Below are positions 16,196-24,129 of a stretch of DNA of 64,000 nucleotides, one piece after another. The notes beneath the pieces were generated by a model. It saw nothing but the letters and a program-made list of their open reading frames with translations. It searched no databases and had not been told where the DNA came from. Made by a program: the position numbers and the translations under genes. The stretch is from a virus, in the IMG/VR virus record IMGVR_UViG_3300047157_000105, positions 62,001-126,000 of that record; one strand, 5' to 3'. Every line of letters starts with the position of its first letter. The stretch's first letter is position 1.

Positions 16196-16737
16196 AATTA
16201 ATAGACAGATTAGTAAAATCATATACACGTATAGATGAAGCAAGAGTAAAAGATAATCATAGGTGGAATGCCAATGATGAATTAGCTACTATGAATTTCA
16301 TTTATAAAGACTTTAAAAAAGAATTAGGTAGAGATCCAGGTAAACCATACATGGATGATGACGCATTAGTAGTAGGCGATGAGACTGTACTTAATGTTAA
16401 CGACAATACATCAGTCGCTGATATGAAAAAAGCGGTACAAAGCTGGGTTGCAAAAAATGCTAAGCCCGCTGCTGATGAAACTAAAATGGGTAAATTCAAT
16501 GTTAAGTTACCTACTGAATTAGCCGGAGTACTTGGTAATAAAGCATCTAAACTTGAAAATCCACGTGCAATTATTAAAACAGATGCTGGCTCTGCTAAAG
16601 AGATCCAATCAGCTGTTAAAGGCAAAGGTGTAAAGTTTCGTATGATGAAACGTAAAGATCATGTTGCTGTATACCTTGACTTTGATGATGGTAAACTAAT
16701 GCAAGATGCATTAAAGAAAGTAGCAAAGATCAAGTAA
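16192..16737 (+). CDS. putative packaged protein, 181 aa
   Basis: I take the ATG at 16192 (ATGA overlap with the preceding stop, GGAG upstream) instead of one 18 bp earlier. It gives MKLIDRLVKSYTRIDE|AR, an IDE-Ala cleavage leader. The rest is basic with a C-terminal strand-rich part (VKFRMMKRKDHVAVYLDFDDG). No family recognised. Confidence 0.6.
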   Translation: MKLIDRLVKSYTRIDEARVKDNHRWNANDELATMNFIYKDFKKELGRDPGKPYMDDDALVVGDETVLNVNDNTSVADMKKAVQSWVAKNAKPAADETKMGKFNVKLPTELAGVLGNKASKLENPRAIIKTDAGSAKEIQSAVKGKGVKFRMMKRKDHVAVYLDFDDGKLMQDALKKVAKIK

Positions 16738-17561
16738 TGTCACTGCATAGCTTTAAAGAACACTATCTTGAGGAGGCTGCAGCCGAAACTGTAACCTTAA
16801 ATTGGGGACGATTTAATCCTCCAACTATTGGTCATGAAAAACTTTTAGATATATCTATGTCTAAAGGATCTGGTGTACACAGAGTATATGCAACCCAATC
16901 ACAAGATAACAAAAAGAATCCTCTTGAATGGAAAACTAAAATTAAGTATATGCGTAAGGTATTTCCTAAGCATGCAAGACATATACTTATGGATAAGAGA
17001 GCAAAAACAATATTCGATGTTCTGACTATAGCACATGATGACGGCTTTAAGAATGTAGAGTTGTTTGTTGGTCAAGATCGATTAACAGAATTCGAAACAT
17101 TAGTTAACAAATATAATGGTGTAAAGGGTAGGCATGGTTTCTATGACTTTGCATCCATTAAAATACTTAGTGCTGGTGATCGTGATCCAGATGCAGAAGG
17201 CGCAGAAGGTATGTCAGCCTCAAAAATGAGAGCTGCAGCTGCTGAAAATGATCTTATATCATTTACTAAAGGTCTACCACCAAGGTATAGAGATGCCGAA
17301 GCACTTATGACTGATGTGCGTAAAGGCATGGGTTTAAAAGAAGAGAAATCTTTTAGACAAGATGTAAAATTAAAGAAGGCTTCAAATCTTCGTGAGAAGT
17401 TTGTGGCTGGTAAATTATTTAACGTGAAAGATCCTGTGAAAACAAATGATGGCCAAGAAGGTATTATAGATACACTAGGAGCTAATCATGTTAAAGTAAA
17501 GTTGAAAGGAGACGGAAACTTTAAAACTTTCTGGCTTCAAGATATATGTTTAAATAATTAG
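16737..17561 (+). CDS. NMN adenylyltransferase-like nucleotidyltransferase, putative packaged protein, 274 aa
   Basis: Leader MSLHSFKEHYLEE|AAAE, then TVTLNWGRFNPPTIGHEKL (residues 18-36) with the GRFNPxTxGH signature of HIGH-type nucleotidyltransferases such as NadM/NadR, and GMSASKMRAAA matching the second (ISSTxxR-like) motif. The fold transfers AMP to nicotinamide mononucleotide or related acceptors. An extra ~70-residue C-terminal part (FNVKDPVKTNDGQEGIIDTL) looks like a small SH3-type barrel. Inferred to enter the host with the DNA and alter NAD metabolism; the acceptor could differ. Confidence 0.7.
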   Translation: MSLHSFKEHYLEEAAAETVTLNWGRFNPPTIGHEKLLDISMSKGSGVHRVYATQSQDNKKNPLEWKTKIKYMRKVFPKHARHILMDKRAKTIFDVLTIAHDDGFKNVELFVGQDRLTEFETLVNKYNGVKGRHGFYDFASIKILSAGDRDPDAEGAEGMSASKMRAAAAENDLISFTKGLPPRYRDAEALMTDVRKGMGLKEEKSFRQDVKLKKASNLREKFVAGKLFNVKDPVKTNDGQEGIIDTLGANHVKVKLKGDGNFKTFWLQDICLNN

Positions 17562-17572
17562 GAGAATATATT

Positions 17573-17896
17573 ATGTCAAATATGGCAGGTGTAACAAAAG
17601 ATATGTACCCCGAAGGAACTGTAGCAGACTTAGACGGTTTCAAAGGACCACATGGTGAAGTATTACTAGGTGTTGAATTTACTCAAGAAGAAGTAGATTC
17701 ATGGAATGGTACAAGCTCGGACTTACCAGCGACTGGCGCTTCGGCTACCAGTAGCGCTAGTCCAGAAGTATCTAAGGTAACAGCAAAATCCACAAAAGAA
17801 GAGATGGAGATAGCGGGCCGTGAAATAGGTATTGAGCTAGATAGACGTAAGTCTAAAAAGACTCTATGGAGTCAATTAAAGAAGGCAATGAAGTAA
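17573..17896 (+). CDS. unknown protein, 107 aa
   Basis: Three parts: an N-terminal acidic section (DMYPEGTVADLDGFKG), a Ser/Thr/Ala linker (SDLPATGASATSSASPE) and a C-terminal basic helix pair (STKEEMEIAGREIGIELDRRKSKK). The linker and late-gene setting suggest a virion component. Ribosome-binding site AGGAGAATAT. No family identified. Confidence 0.6.
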   Translation: MSNMAGVTKDMYPEGTVADLDGFKGPHGEVLLGVEFTQEEVDSWNGTSSDLPATGASATSSASPEVSKVTAKSTKEEMEIAGREIGIELDRRKSKKTLWSQLKKAMK

Positions 17897-17916
17897 AACC
17901 CTAATAAATATATATT

Positions 17917-18273
17917 ATGGAATTGACTAAGAATAACTTCGAGTTATATGCTGCGAAGCATTATCAAAAAGATAAGTGGTCCACCGACGATGATTTTAAA
18001 GAAGATATCTCTCGGTTTAAGTATATTAACAGATTAGTCAATAGGTATTATCGTGATGATGAATTAAAAGAACGATTAATACTAAACCATATTATTGTTT
18101 TAGGTAATGTGTTAGGACCATCAATCTGTGCAGAGATACTAATGCACAAAACTCATCCGGTCTTACAAAGTATTATTAAAACCTTCTTGGTATATTTAAA
18201 CTATTTGCCAGAAGAAGAGTATGTTGAGATTCCATTAGACTCAACTGTTATAGACGTATTAAGGAAGTTATGA
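17917..18273 (+). CDS. conserved T4-like marine phage protein, 118 aa
   Basis: All-helical protein with FKYINRLVNRYYRDDELKER and LILNHIIVLGNVLG, then IIKTFLVYLNYLPEEEY. This layout is common in T4-like cyanophage and pelagiphage genomes next to the gene that follows here. Function unknown. It overlaps the next start by 4 bp (ATGA). Confidence 0.6.
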   Translation: MELTKNNFELYAAKHYQKDKWSTDDDFKEDISRFKYINRLVNRYYRDDELKERLILNHIIVLGNVLGPSICAEILMHKTHPVLQSIIKTFLVYLNYLPEEEYVEIPLDSTVIDVLRKL

Positions 18274-18800
18274 GTAGATATTTAAAAGAAGGTGCAGTAG
18301 ACTTATTCATGACGTATAAGTTTATTCGCTTGCTTACAACTAAGTGGAATAAAACTGAAGCATTTAAAACTGGTGTCATTGACGACAAGGGTAAGCTATT
18401 AGTTAAAGGTAAAGATCAGACAGAGAAACAAAAGAAATCTTATCAGTTATTCGACAAATTAGTTTTTAATTTAAAAAGAATCTTAGAGAAAGTACCGTTC
18501 GGAAAATCTCAGATTGCTTCTTATGCTGCAGCATTATTTCTACTTAAAGAAAATACTGATATGGCAGAAGAAGATATCCTCAAGGTGCTTGAGGATTTAG
18601 GTCACGATACTTCAATTGATTTAAACGAAGAGTTTAAAGAACTTCATGAGGGCCAATACATACTAAATCATGATCTGCAAGAAAGCAGTAAAGGGACAAT
18701 TGTGAATTTAGATAATATAGAACCAGTTGGGCAATTCGCTGGTGTTCCTATATATAAAACACAAGAAAAAATTTTTATATCTGTAAACAATATATTATAA
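18270..18800 (+). CDS. conserved virion-type protein, 176 aa
   Basis: Begins MSRYLKE|GAVDLFMTYKFIRLL; LKE-Gly also fits the gp21 site, although the leader is only seven residues. Continues FKTGVIDDKGKLLVKG and a helical FDKLVFNLKRILEKVP region, a pattern I associate with structural genes of T4-like marine phages. The C-terminal ~60 residues contain an EPVGQFAGVPIYKT strand motif. It ends the late block before nrdA. Confidence 0.6.
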   Translation: MSRYLKEGAVDLFMTYKFIRLLTTKWNKTEAFKTGVIDDKGKLLVKGKDQTEKQKKSYQLFDKLVFNLKRILEKVPFGKSQIASYAAALFLLKENTDMAEEDILKVLEDLGHDTSIDLNEEFKELHEGQYILNHDLQESSKGTIVNLDNIEPVGQFAGVPIYKTQEKIFISVNNIL

Positions 18801-18801
18801 G

Positions 18802-18833
18802 TATGTACTTTCACACTTAGTGTGATATAATAT
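18802..18833 (+). promoter_or_regulatory. TATGTAC-class promoter for nrdA
   Basis: TATGTACTT at 18802-18810 and TGA-TATAAT at 18823-18831. nrdA begins at 18854 behind TTGGAGTGAC. Confidence 0.75.
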
Positions 18834-18853
18834 ATTTATTTAATTGGAGTGAC

Positions 18854-21160
18854 ATGACGTCTATTAACGTAACCAAGCGCAGTGGTGAAACTGAGCCATT
18901 TAACATTGACAAGATTCACCGAGTGCTTGAATGGGCTTGTCAAGATTTAGTAGGTGTATCAGTCTCTGAAATAGAGATGAGAGCCAATGTCCAAATATAT
19001 GAGAAGATGCGTTCGACATCTATCCATGATCTTCTAATCAAATCAACAGCGGAGCTTATTACTGAAGCTACACCTAACTATCAGACTGTTGCAGCTAGGC
19101 TAATCAATTATAAACTCAAGAAACTTGTCTATGGTGACAAGGACCCATGGGCATTAAAAGATATTATTGACCATAACATTGAGGCTGGAGTCTATGATCC
19201 CGATATATTAAACATGTATTCTGATGCTGAATTAGATTATATTAATGAACACATATTAGATCATTCAAGAGATGATGACTTCACATATGCTGGTATGGAG
19301 CAGATGAGATCGAAGTATCTTGTGCAGAATAGAAGTGATGGTACAATATATGAAACACCTCAGGTGCTTTATATTATGATTGCTATGACATTATTCGGTA
19401 AGTATAATGGTAGACGTATGAAGTTTGTAAGAGAATTTTATAACGCCATATCACAATTTTATATCTCATTACCAACACCTATTATGGCTGGTGTGAGAAC
19501 TCCAACAAGACAATTCTCATCATGTGTTGTATTAGAAACAAATGATTCACTTGACTCTATCAATGCAACATCAACATCAATCGTTAAATACATTTCAAAG
19601 AAAGCTGGATTAGGTATTAATGCTGGTAAGATCAGAGCAGTAGGATCACATATTGGTGATGGTTCAGTTGTTCACACTGGTCTTATACCATTCTTAAAGT
19701 TATTCCAAGCAAGTGTAAAGTCTTGTAGTCAAGGTGGAGTACGTGGTGGAGCAGCAACAGTTTATCTACCGGTGTGGCATTATGAATTCGAAGACTTAGT
19801 TGTCTTAAAGAATAATCGTGGTACGGATGAGACACGTGTACGTAACATGGATTATGCATTCCAATTCAATAAGCTGATGTATGAGAGATTATTAACTGGT
19901 GGGAACATAACTTTCTTCTCTCCTGATGATGTACCTGGATTATATGATGCATTCTTTGAGGATCAAGATTTATTCCAAGAGTTATATGAGAAGTATGAAA
20001 GGTCCCGCAAGATCCGTAAGAAGTCTTTGCCAGCCTTAGAAGTATTCTCTCAGTTCTTGACAGAGCGTAAAGAAACAGGACGAATCTATTTACAAAATGT
20101 AGATCACGCAAATACACATGGTGCATTCATCGAGAAGCAGGCCCCGATACACCAGTCGAATTTGTGTTGTGAAATTAATTTACCAAGTCATGGATTAGAA
20201 TCATACGATGATGCAAACAAAGGTGAGATCAGTTTATGTACTCTATCTGCAATCAATTGGGGATTAATTAATGATCCGAAGGACTTCGAGAAGTATTGTG
20301 ATTTAGCTATACGTTCTCTTGATGCTTTACTTGATTATCAAAACTATCCTATTGTTGCAGCTCAAAGATCTACCATGAATAGACGACCATTAGGTGTAGG
20401 TATTATTAACTTTGCATACTTCTTAGCAAAGAGAGGTTTAAAGTATGATGATGATGCTCTTGAAACAGTTGATGAATATGCAGAAGCATGGTCATACTAT
20501 TTAATTAAAGCGAGTGCTAATCTAGCAAAAGAGAGAGGAACCTGTTATAAAGTGTTAGAAACTAAATATGGGCATGGTATCTTGCCAATAGACACATATA
20601 AAAAAGAGGTTAACGAACTAGTCAAGCACAAAGAAAGAATGCCATGGAAATCTTTACGCGAACAGCTTAAGAAAACTGGTATACGTAACAGTACCATGAT
20701 GGCTATTATGCCAGCTGAAACATCAGCTCAAATCGGTAATGCTACAAATGGTATAGAACCACCTCGTGCACTTGTATCATATAAGCAATCCAAGGACGGA
20801 GTGATGGCACAAGTTGTACCACAAATACATAATCTTAAAAACAAATACGATTTACTATGGGATCAGCAAGGACCCGAAGGTTACTTAAAGATCATGGCAA
20901 TACTTCAGAAGTATGTCGACCAAGGTATATCAGTTAATACAAGTTATAATCCAGCACAGTATGAAGATAATAAAGTACCTATGTCAGAGATGATGAAGGA
21001 TCTTGTTACATTCTACAAATACGGAGGTAAACAATTATATTACTTTAATACAAATGATTTGACAAATGAAGATGAATCTTCTGATGAATTTGATAAATCT
21101 CGTGAAGACTTTGCAACACAAGAAGAGTATGATGACTATTGTGAAAGCTGCGTTTTATAG
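18854..21160 (+). CDS. nrdA: ribonucleotide reductase class Ia, alpha subunit
   Basis: 768 residues, full length for the family. An N-terminal ATP-cone-like part (VTKRSGETEPFNIDKIHRVL) is followed by the barrel with FSSCVVLETNDS, KAGLGINAGKIRAVG and NLCCEINLP carrying active-site cysteines. The mobile C-terminus YCESCVL has the redox CxxC pair. It reduces ribonucleoside diphosphates to dNDPs with NrdB (23,053) and the phage glutaredoxin (24,126). It is split from nrdB by small membrane-protein genes, the tmRNA and a Fe-S carrier gene. Confidence 0.95.
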   Translation: MTSINVTKRSGETEPFNIDKIHRVLEWACQDLVGVSVSEIEMRANVQIYEKMRSTSIHDLLIKSTAELITEATPNYQTVAARLINYKLKKLVYGDKDPWALKDIIDHNIEAGVYDPDILNMYSDAELDYINEHILDHSRDDDFTYAGMEQMRSKYLVQNRSDGTIYETPQVLYIMIAMTLFGKYNGRRMKFVREFYNAISQFYISLPTPIMAGVRTPTRQFSSCVVLETNDSLDSINATSTSIVKYISKKAGLGINAGKIRAVGSHIGDGSVVHTGLIPFLKLFQASVKSCSQGGVRGGAATVYLPVWHYEFEDLVVLKNNRGTDETRVRNMDYAFQFNKLMYERLLTGGNITFFSPDDVPGLYDAFFEDQDLFQELYEKYERSRKIRKKSLPALEVFSQFLTERKETGRIYLQNVDHANTHGAFIEKQAPIHQSNLCCEINLPSHGLESYDDANKGEISLCTLSAINWGLINDPKDFEKYCDLAIRSLDALLDYQNYPIVAAQRSTMNRRPLGVGIINFAYFLAKRGLKYDDDALETVDEYAEAWSYYLIKASANLAKERGTCYKVLETKYGHGILPIDTYKKEVNELVKHKERMPWKSLREQLKKTGIRNSTMMAIMPAETSAQIGNATNGIEPPRALVSYKQSKDGVMAQVVPQIHNLKNKYDLLWDQQGPEGYLKIMAILQKYVDQGISVNTSYNPAQYEDNKVPMSEMMKDLVTFYKYGGKQLYYFNTNDLTNEDESSDEFDKSREDFATQEEYDDYCESCVL

Positions 21161-21227
21161 AAGATTTTTCTACGTATGATACATTCTATAGAAAATTTTT
21201 ATCTTTTTTAAAAATAGTTCCATTTGC

Positions 21228-21260
21228 TATGTACAAAGTATATAAATTATGTTATAATAG
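21228..21260 (+). promoter_or_regulatory. TATGTAC-class promoter
   Basis: TATGTACAA at 21228-21236 and TGT-TATAAT at 21250-21258. Just upstream (21184-21205) the palindrome TTCTATAGAA followed by T-rich sequence could be a weak terminator after nrdA. It drives the small membrane protein genes and probably the tmRNA. Confidence 0.7.
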
Positions 21261-21286
21261 TTCCATGTTATCAAGATTAGGTTTGG

Positions 21287-21294
21287 TATAAATA
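21287..21294 (+). promoter_or_regulatory. late promoter TATAAATA
   Basis: Exact TATAAATA ending 3 bp before the ATG at 21298. The expected start point lies past that ATG, so it would serve the 21,480 gene and tmRNA late in infection and not the first small gene. Confidence 0.5.
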
Positions 21295-21297
21295 ATT

Positions 21298-21441
21298 ATG
21301 GATTTATTAAATTACTTACTATTAGGGGTAGTTCTTACCCTCGGGGCCACAGGATTAATATCCGGGGCTATCTTCCCAATTTTCCTTGAACTGAATGATG
21401 AGCTAAATGAAAAGTTTAAGGACGAGAACCCTTCGAGATAA
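21298..21441 (+). CDS. small membrane protein, 47 aa
   Basis: One membrane segment (YLLLGVVLTLGATGLISGAIF) followed by a charged tail (LNDELNEKFKDENPSR). Complete short frame between a promoter and the next membrane-protein gene. No family; size and topology would suit a holin-type or regulatory peptide. Confidence 0.55.
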   Translation: MDLLNYLLLGVVLTLGATGLISGAIFPIFLELNDELNEKFKDENPSR

Positions 21442-21479
21442 GGCTAAACTACTTTTTATAAAACGACATAGGAGAATAT

Positions 21480-21707
21480 ATGTTAGATAAAATCACAAGC
21501 GGCGTTTCAGCTGCAACAGCGGTGGCAATGTCACTGATCGGTTTGGCAATTATGTTGCAAATCGTATTTGGTGGATCAGTACCTTTCTTAGGCGGTGACG
21601 TCATTGGTACAATTATTGGTATCGTAGCACAGCTAGGAGATGCTGGTTTGGTAGGTTTAATTTCTGCAGCGATTTTGTGGAAGTTACTATCACATGATGA
21701 TGCTTAA
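21480..21707 (+). CDS. small two-segment membrane protein, 75 aa
   Basis: Two hydrophobic, glycine-rich segments (AVAMSLIGLAIMLQIVFGG and IIGIVAQLGDAGLVGLISAAIL) and a short charged end (SHDDA). AGGAGAATAT precedes the ATG. Similar small proteins recur in T4-like marine phages. A holin role is possible by topology but unproven. It is directly followed by the tmRNA gene. Confidence 0.6.
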   Translation: MLDKITSGVSAATAVAMSLIGLAIMLQIVFGGSVPFLGGDVIGTIIGIVAQLGDAGLVGLISAAILWKLLSHDDA

Positions 21708-21721
21708 TAACATTCATTCAA

Positions 21722-21960
21722 TAATGAAGTGAGCTAGATAACGACGTAAAGGTAAAAGTAGGAGCACTTAACACGCGGGTTCAAATCCCGCCTCCTCCAC
21801 CAAATAGATCTAAAATAGATTTATTTAATGGGGGAGATTCGGCATCGATTAGGTAGCAGAGCCGCTTGAGACTCGTCAGTCAACGAAGACTTTAAAATGA
21901 AAAATTAATCGGCAATCAGTCAGATTATTTACTAGCCGCCTAATGGCTAGTTGAGGTTTT
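21722..21960 (+). ncRNA. ssrA: circularly permuted (two-piece) tmRNA
   Basis: Acceptor piece first: T-arm GCGGGTTCAAATCCCGC and CTCCTCC-ACCA ending at 21802. After a 27-base spacer comes the coding piece, starting GGGGGAG at 21830. CTCCTCC (21792-21798) pairs fully with GGGGGAG (21830-21836), with G-U as third pair, the alanine identity element of tmRNA. The tag frame 21911-21943 reads GNQSDYLLAA-stop, the same length as E. coli ANDENYALAA and sharing N2, Y6 and L8-A9-A10, with TTAATC just before the resume codon. The stop codon lies in the loop of hairpin ACTAGCC/GGCTAGT. The 5' edge of the acceptor piece is approximate. Confidence 0.9.
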
Positions 21961-21962
21961 CT

Positions 21963-22006
21963 TCCGGAGTTCCTTATCACCCAATACTCCGGATCTTCTT
22001 TTTTAT
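21963..22006 (+). terminator. intrinsic terminator after tmRNA
   Basis: Stem TCCGGAGT (21963-21970) / ACTCCGGA (21986-21993) with a 15-base loop, followed by a T-rich run to 22005. Confidence 0.7.
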
Positions 22007-22016
22007 ACATACACAT

Positions 22017-22328
22017 ATGATAACCTTAACAGACAACGCCGCTGATAAATTAAAGACTCTGGTTACTGGTAGTAAACAGTTAAGAGTATTAGTTAAAGGT
22101 ACAGGCTGTTCTGGTATGGCATATCATTTAGAGTATAACATAATGCAAACAGATATGGATGACTTGTTTATTGTAAAAGATATTCCTATCGTAATTGATA
22201 AAAAATCACAAGTTTATGTTGAAGGTGCTGAGATAGACCATAAGACAAAAGGATTAAATGAAGGCTTTGAGTTTTCTAATCCTAAGGAAAAAGCAAGGTG
22301 TGGATGTGGTGAATCCTTCACTATGTGA
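22017..22328 (+). CDS. A-type iron-sulfur carrier (IscA/HesB family), 103 aa
   Basis: The start at 22017 gives MITLTDNAADKLKTLV, the usual family N-terminus; an upstream extension would run into the terminator. Conserved cysteines: GTGCSGMAY and the C-terminal ARCGCGESF (CxC). Such proteins carry Fe-S clusters to target apoproteins. A phage copy could support host or phage Fe-S enzymes during infection. It sits between the tmRNA and another promoter. Acquisition from a host is likely but not shown by sequence alone. Confidence 0.88.
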   Translation: MITLTDNAADKLKTLVTGSKQLRVLVKGTGCSGMAYHLEYNIMQTDMDDLFIVKDIPIVIDKKSQVYVEGAEIDHKTKGLNEGFEFSNPKEKARCGCGESFTM

Positions 22329-22360
22329 TATGTACATTTAACTATATTATGATATAATAT
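22329..22360 (+). promoter_or_regulatory. TATGTAC-class promoter
   Basis: TATGTACAT at 22329-22337, overlapping the Fe-S carrier stop, and TGA-TATAAT at 22350-22358. The expected +1 coincides with the ATG at 22365. Confidence 0.72.
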
Positions 22361-22364
22361 ACAT

Positions 22365-22535
22365 ATGAGTATAATGAAAGAACCACTAGGTGATGGTACA
22401 GCAAGAGTCACCAAATTCGAAGACTATCAGAAATATAAATTTGACAATCCAGAAACAATGTGGATTGAGGATTATCCGTCAATTATATTTCCTGACTGCG
22501 TGAGAGATATACATATAACTGAGGATAAAGAATGA
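22365..22535 (+). CDS. small protein, 56 aa, possibly leaderless
   Basis: ATG lies 7 bp after the -10 box, so an mRNA from that promoter would begin at the start codon. Product rich in Asp/Glu and aromatic residues (FEDYQKYKFDNPETMWIEDYP). It overlaps the next gene as ATGA. A second ATG at 22374 also lacks a ribosome-binding site. Unknown family. Confidence 0.55.
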   Translation: MSIMKEPLGDGTARVTKFEDYQKYKFDNPETMWIEDYPSIIFPDCVRDIHITEDKE

Positions 22536-23056
22536 ATATATTTTATTTAGATAAAGATGCAAAGACCAGTGCAGAGATGCACCTTGACAAACACTGTAGT
22601 AAGATGCTTGTGGAATACGCACAGCTTATGTCTACAGCTCACCGTGTTCTTGACGGTACAGAGTATTATGACAAAAATAAAATTGGTTCAAAGATCAAAC
22701 GCTGGCGCCATGAGGAAGATGCACTATATAAAGCATCACATGTTAATCATCCGAGCAATGTGTGGCTTCGACAAAGTATAAATAATTACGCATTCCTCTA
22801 TGAGATGTGGTGCCATCTACACGATGAATTTGTTATACGCTATGGCAAAGATCATATGTCATTCGTAAAACTCAAAGAAGTACTAAAGAGCCCACCACGT
22901 AATTGTGGTGATAGTCCATTTACACAACCGACACAAGCCATGCCTGACGATGTCAAGCATAGTGATAGCATTACTGCCTATAGAAATTACTATAAGAAGT
23001 ATAAGCAACATATCGCAGCATGGAAGACGGTTACACCCAGCTGGTATACTGTATGA
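22532..23056 (+). CDS. conserved phage protein, 174 aa
   Basis: Starts MNIFYLDKDAKTSAEMHLDKHCSKMLVEYAQLMSTAHR-like: a layout (IFxLD, DKHxxKM, AQxxSTAHR) repeated in many T4-like phages. Later come NHPSNVWLRQSINNYAFL and RYGKDH. Conserved His and Asp suggest metal binding or catalysis, but I know no proven function. It overlaps nrdB by 4 bp and shares its promoter. Confidence 0.65.
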   Translation: MNIFYLDKDAKTSAEMHLDKHCSKMLVEYAQLMSTAHRVLDGTEYYDKNKIGSKIKRWRHEEDALYKASHVNHPSNVWLRQSINNYAFLYEMWCHLHDEFVIRYGKDHMSFVKLKEVLKSPPRNCGDSPFTQPTQAMPDDVKHSDSITAYRNYYKKYKQHIAAWKTVTPSWYTV

Positions 23057-24129
23057 AAAAAAGCGTATTTAAAATAAACACAAAAGGACATCTAGATAAA
23101 AATTTATTCTTTGATGAAGGTGTCGACATTGCAAGATATGACGTAGTCAAATACTCGTCTTTGCAAAAGCTATATGAAAAGATGTTATCGTTTTACTGGA
23201 CCCCTGATGAGATCGATGTCACAAAAGACAAGATTGACTTTGGTAAGTTAACAAAGAATGAGCAACATATATTTACATCCAATCTCAAAAGACAAATCTT
23301 ATTAGACTCAGTACAGGGCAGATCACCTGACTTGGCTTTATTGCCACTTGCAAGTAATCCTGAACTTGAGTTACTCATTGAGACATGGGCATTCTTTGAG
23401 ACTATTCACTCGAGATCGTATACTCACGTGATCAGAAACGTGTATCCTAATCCGTCAAAGGTCTTTGATGAGATTACTTCGATACCAGCAATCTCCGAGT
23501 GTGGTAATGCAATCTCAGAACATTATGACAACCTGATCAATTATAAGGGCCCTCACGGTAGCTATACGCATAAAAAACTGTTATATCTCTGTTTAGTAAG
23601 TATATACATATTAGAAGGAATAAGGTTTTATGTGAGCTTTGCATGTTCATGGGCATTCGCAGAACTTAAGCAAATGGAAGGTAATGCAAAGATTATTAAG
23701 TTAATTGCAAGAGATGAGAACTTACATCTTGCAGCATCGCTAAATATTATACGAACTCTTATCAAAGAAGATGAGGATTATGTAAAGATTAAAGATGAAA
23801 CACATAATGAAGTTATGGCTTTATTTGAAGATGCATTAGTACAAGAAGAAGATTGGTGTGATTACCTATTTGGTAATGGTTCAATGATTGGACTGAATGC
23901 AGGTTTGTTAAAAGAATATGTACGTTGGATTGGTGCAAAGAGAATTAAGAGTCTTAGTTATACCGTTCCATTTTCTGTACATCAGCATAACCCACTACCA
24001 TGGACAGAGAAGTGGATAAGTGGCGGAGCAGTACAAGTTGCTCCACAAGAAACAGAAATAACGTCTTATGTACTCGGTGGAGTTACACATGACGTTGATA
24101 CTAAATCATTCGAGGGATTAAGTTTATGA
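23053..24129 (+). CDS. nrdB: ribonucleotide reductase class Ia, beta subunit
   Basis: I choose ATG 23053 (ATGA overlap with the upstream stop) over one 33 bp earlier, giving MKKSVFKINTKG and 358 residues. Di-iron ligands: WAFFETIHSRSYTHV (ExxH) and ARDENLHLAAS (ExxH), plus the earlier acidic ligand near WTPDEIDV. It makes the tyrosyl radical used by NrdA. Next in line are glutaredoxin and a zinc ribbon, all with 4-bp overlaps. Confidence 0.93.
   Translation: MKKSVFKINTKGHLDKNLFFDEGVDIARYDVVKYSSLQKLYEKMLSFYWTPDEIDVTKDKIDFGKLTKNEQHIFTSNLKRQILLDSVQGRSPDLALLPLASNPELELLIETWAFFETIHSRSYTHVIRNVYPNPSKVFDEITSIPAISECGNAISEHYDNLINYKGPHGSYTHKKLLYLCLVSIYILEGIRFYVSFACSWAFAELKQMEGNAKIIKLIARDENLHLAASLNIIRTLIKEDEDYVKIKDETHNEVMALFEDALVQEEDWCDYLFGNGSMIGLNAGLLKEYVRWIGAKRIKSLSYTVPFSVHQHNPLPWTEKWISGGAVQVAPQETEITSYVLGGVTHDVDTKSFEGLSL

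Noticed and set aside
17141-17329. Small minus-strand frame opposite the NMN-adenylyltransferase-like gene
   Set aside because: Antisense shadow without start signals.
21770-21805. T-arm and CCA end looking like a lone tRNA
   Set aside because: No complete tRNA cloverleaf precedes it; the seven-base acceptor partner lies downstream at 21,830, which makes it the acceptor piece of the permuted tmRNA.
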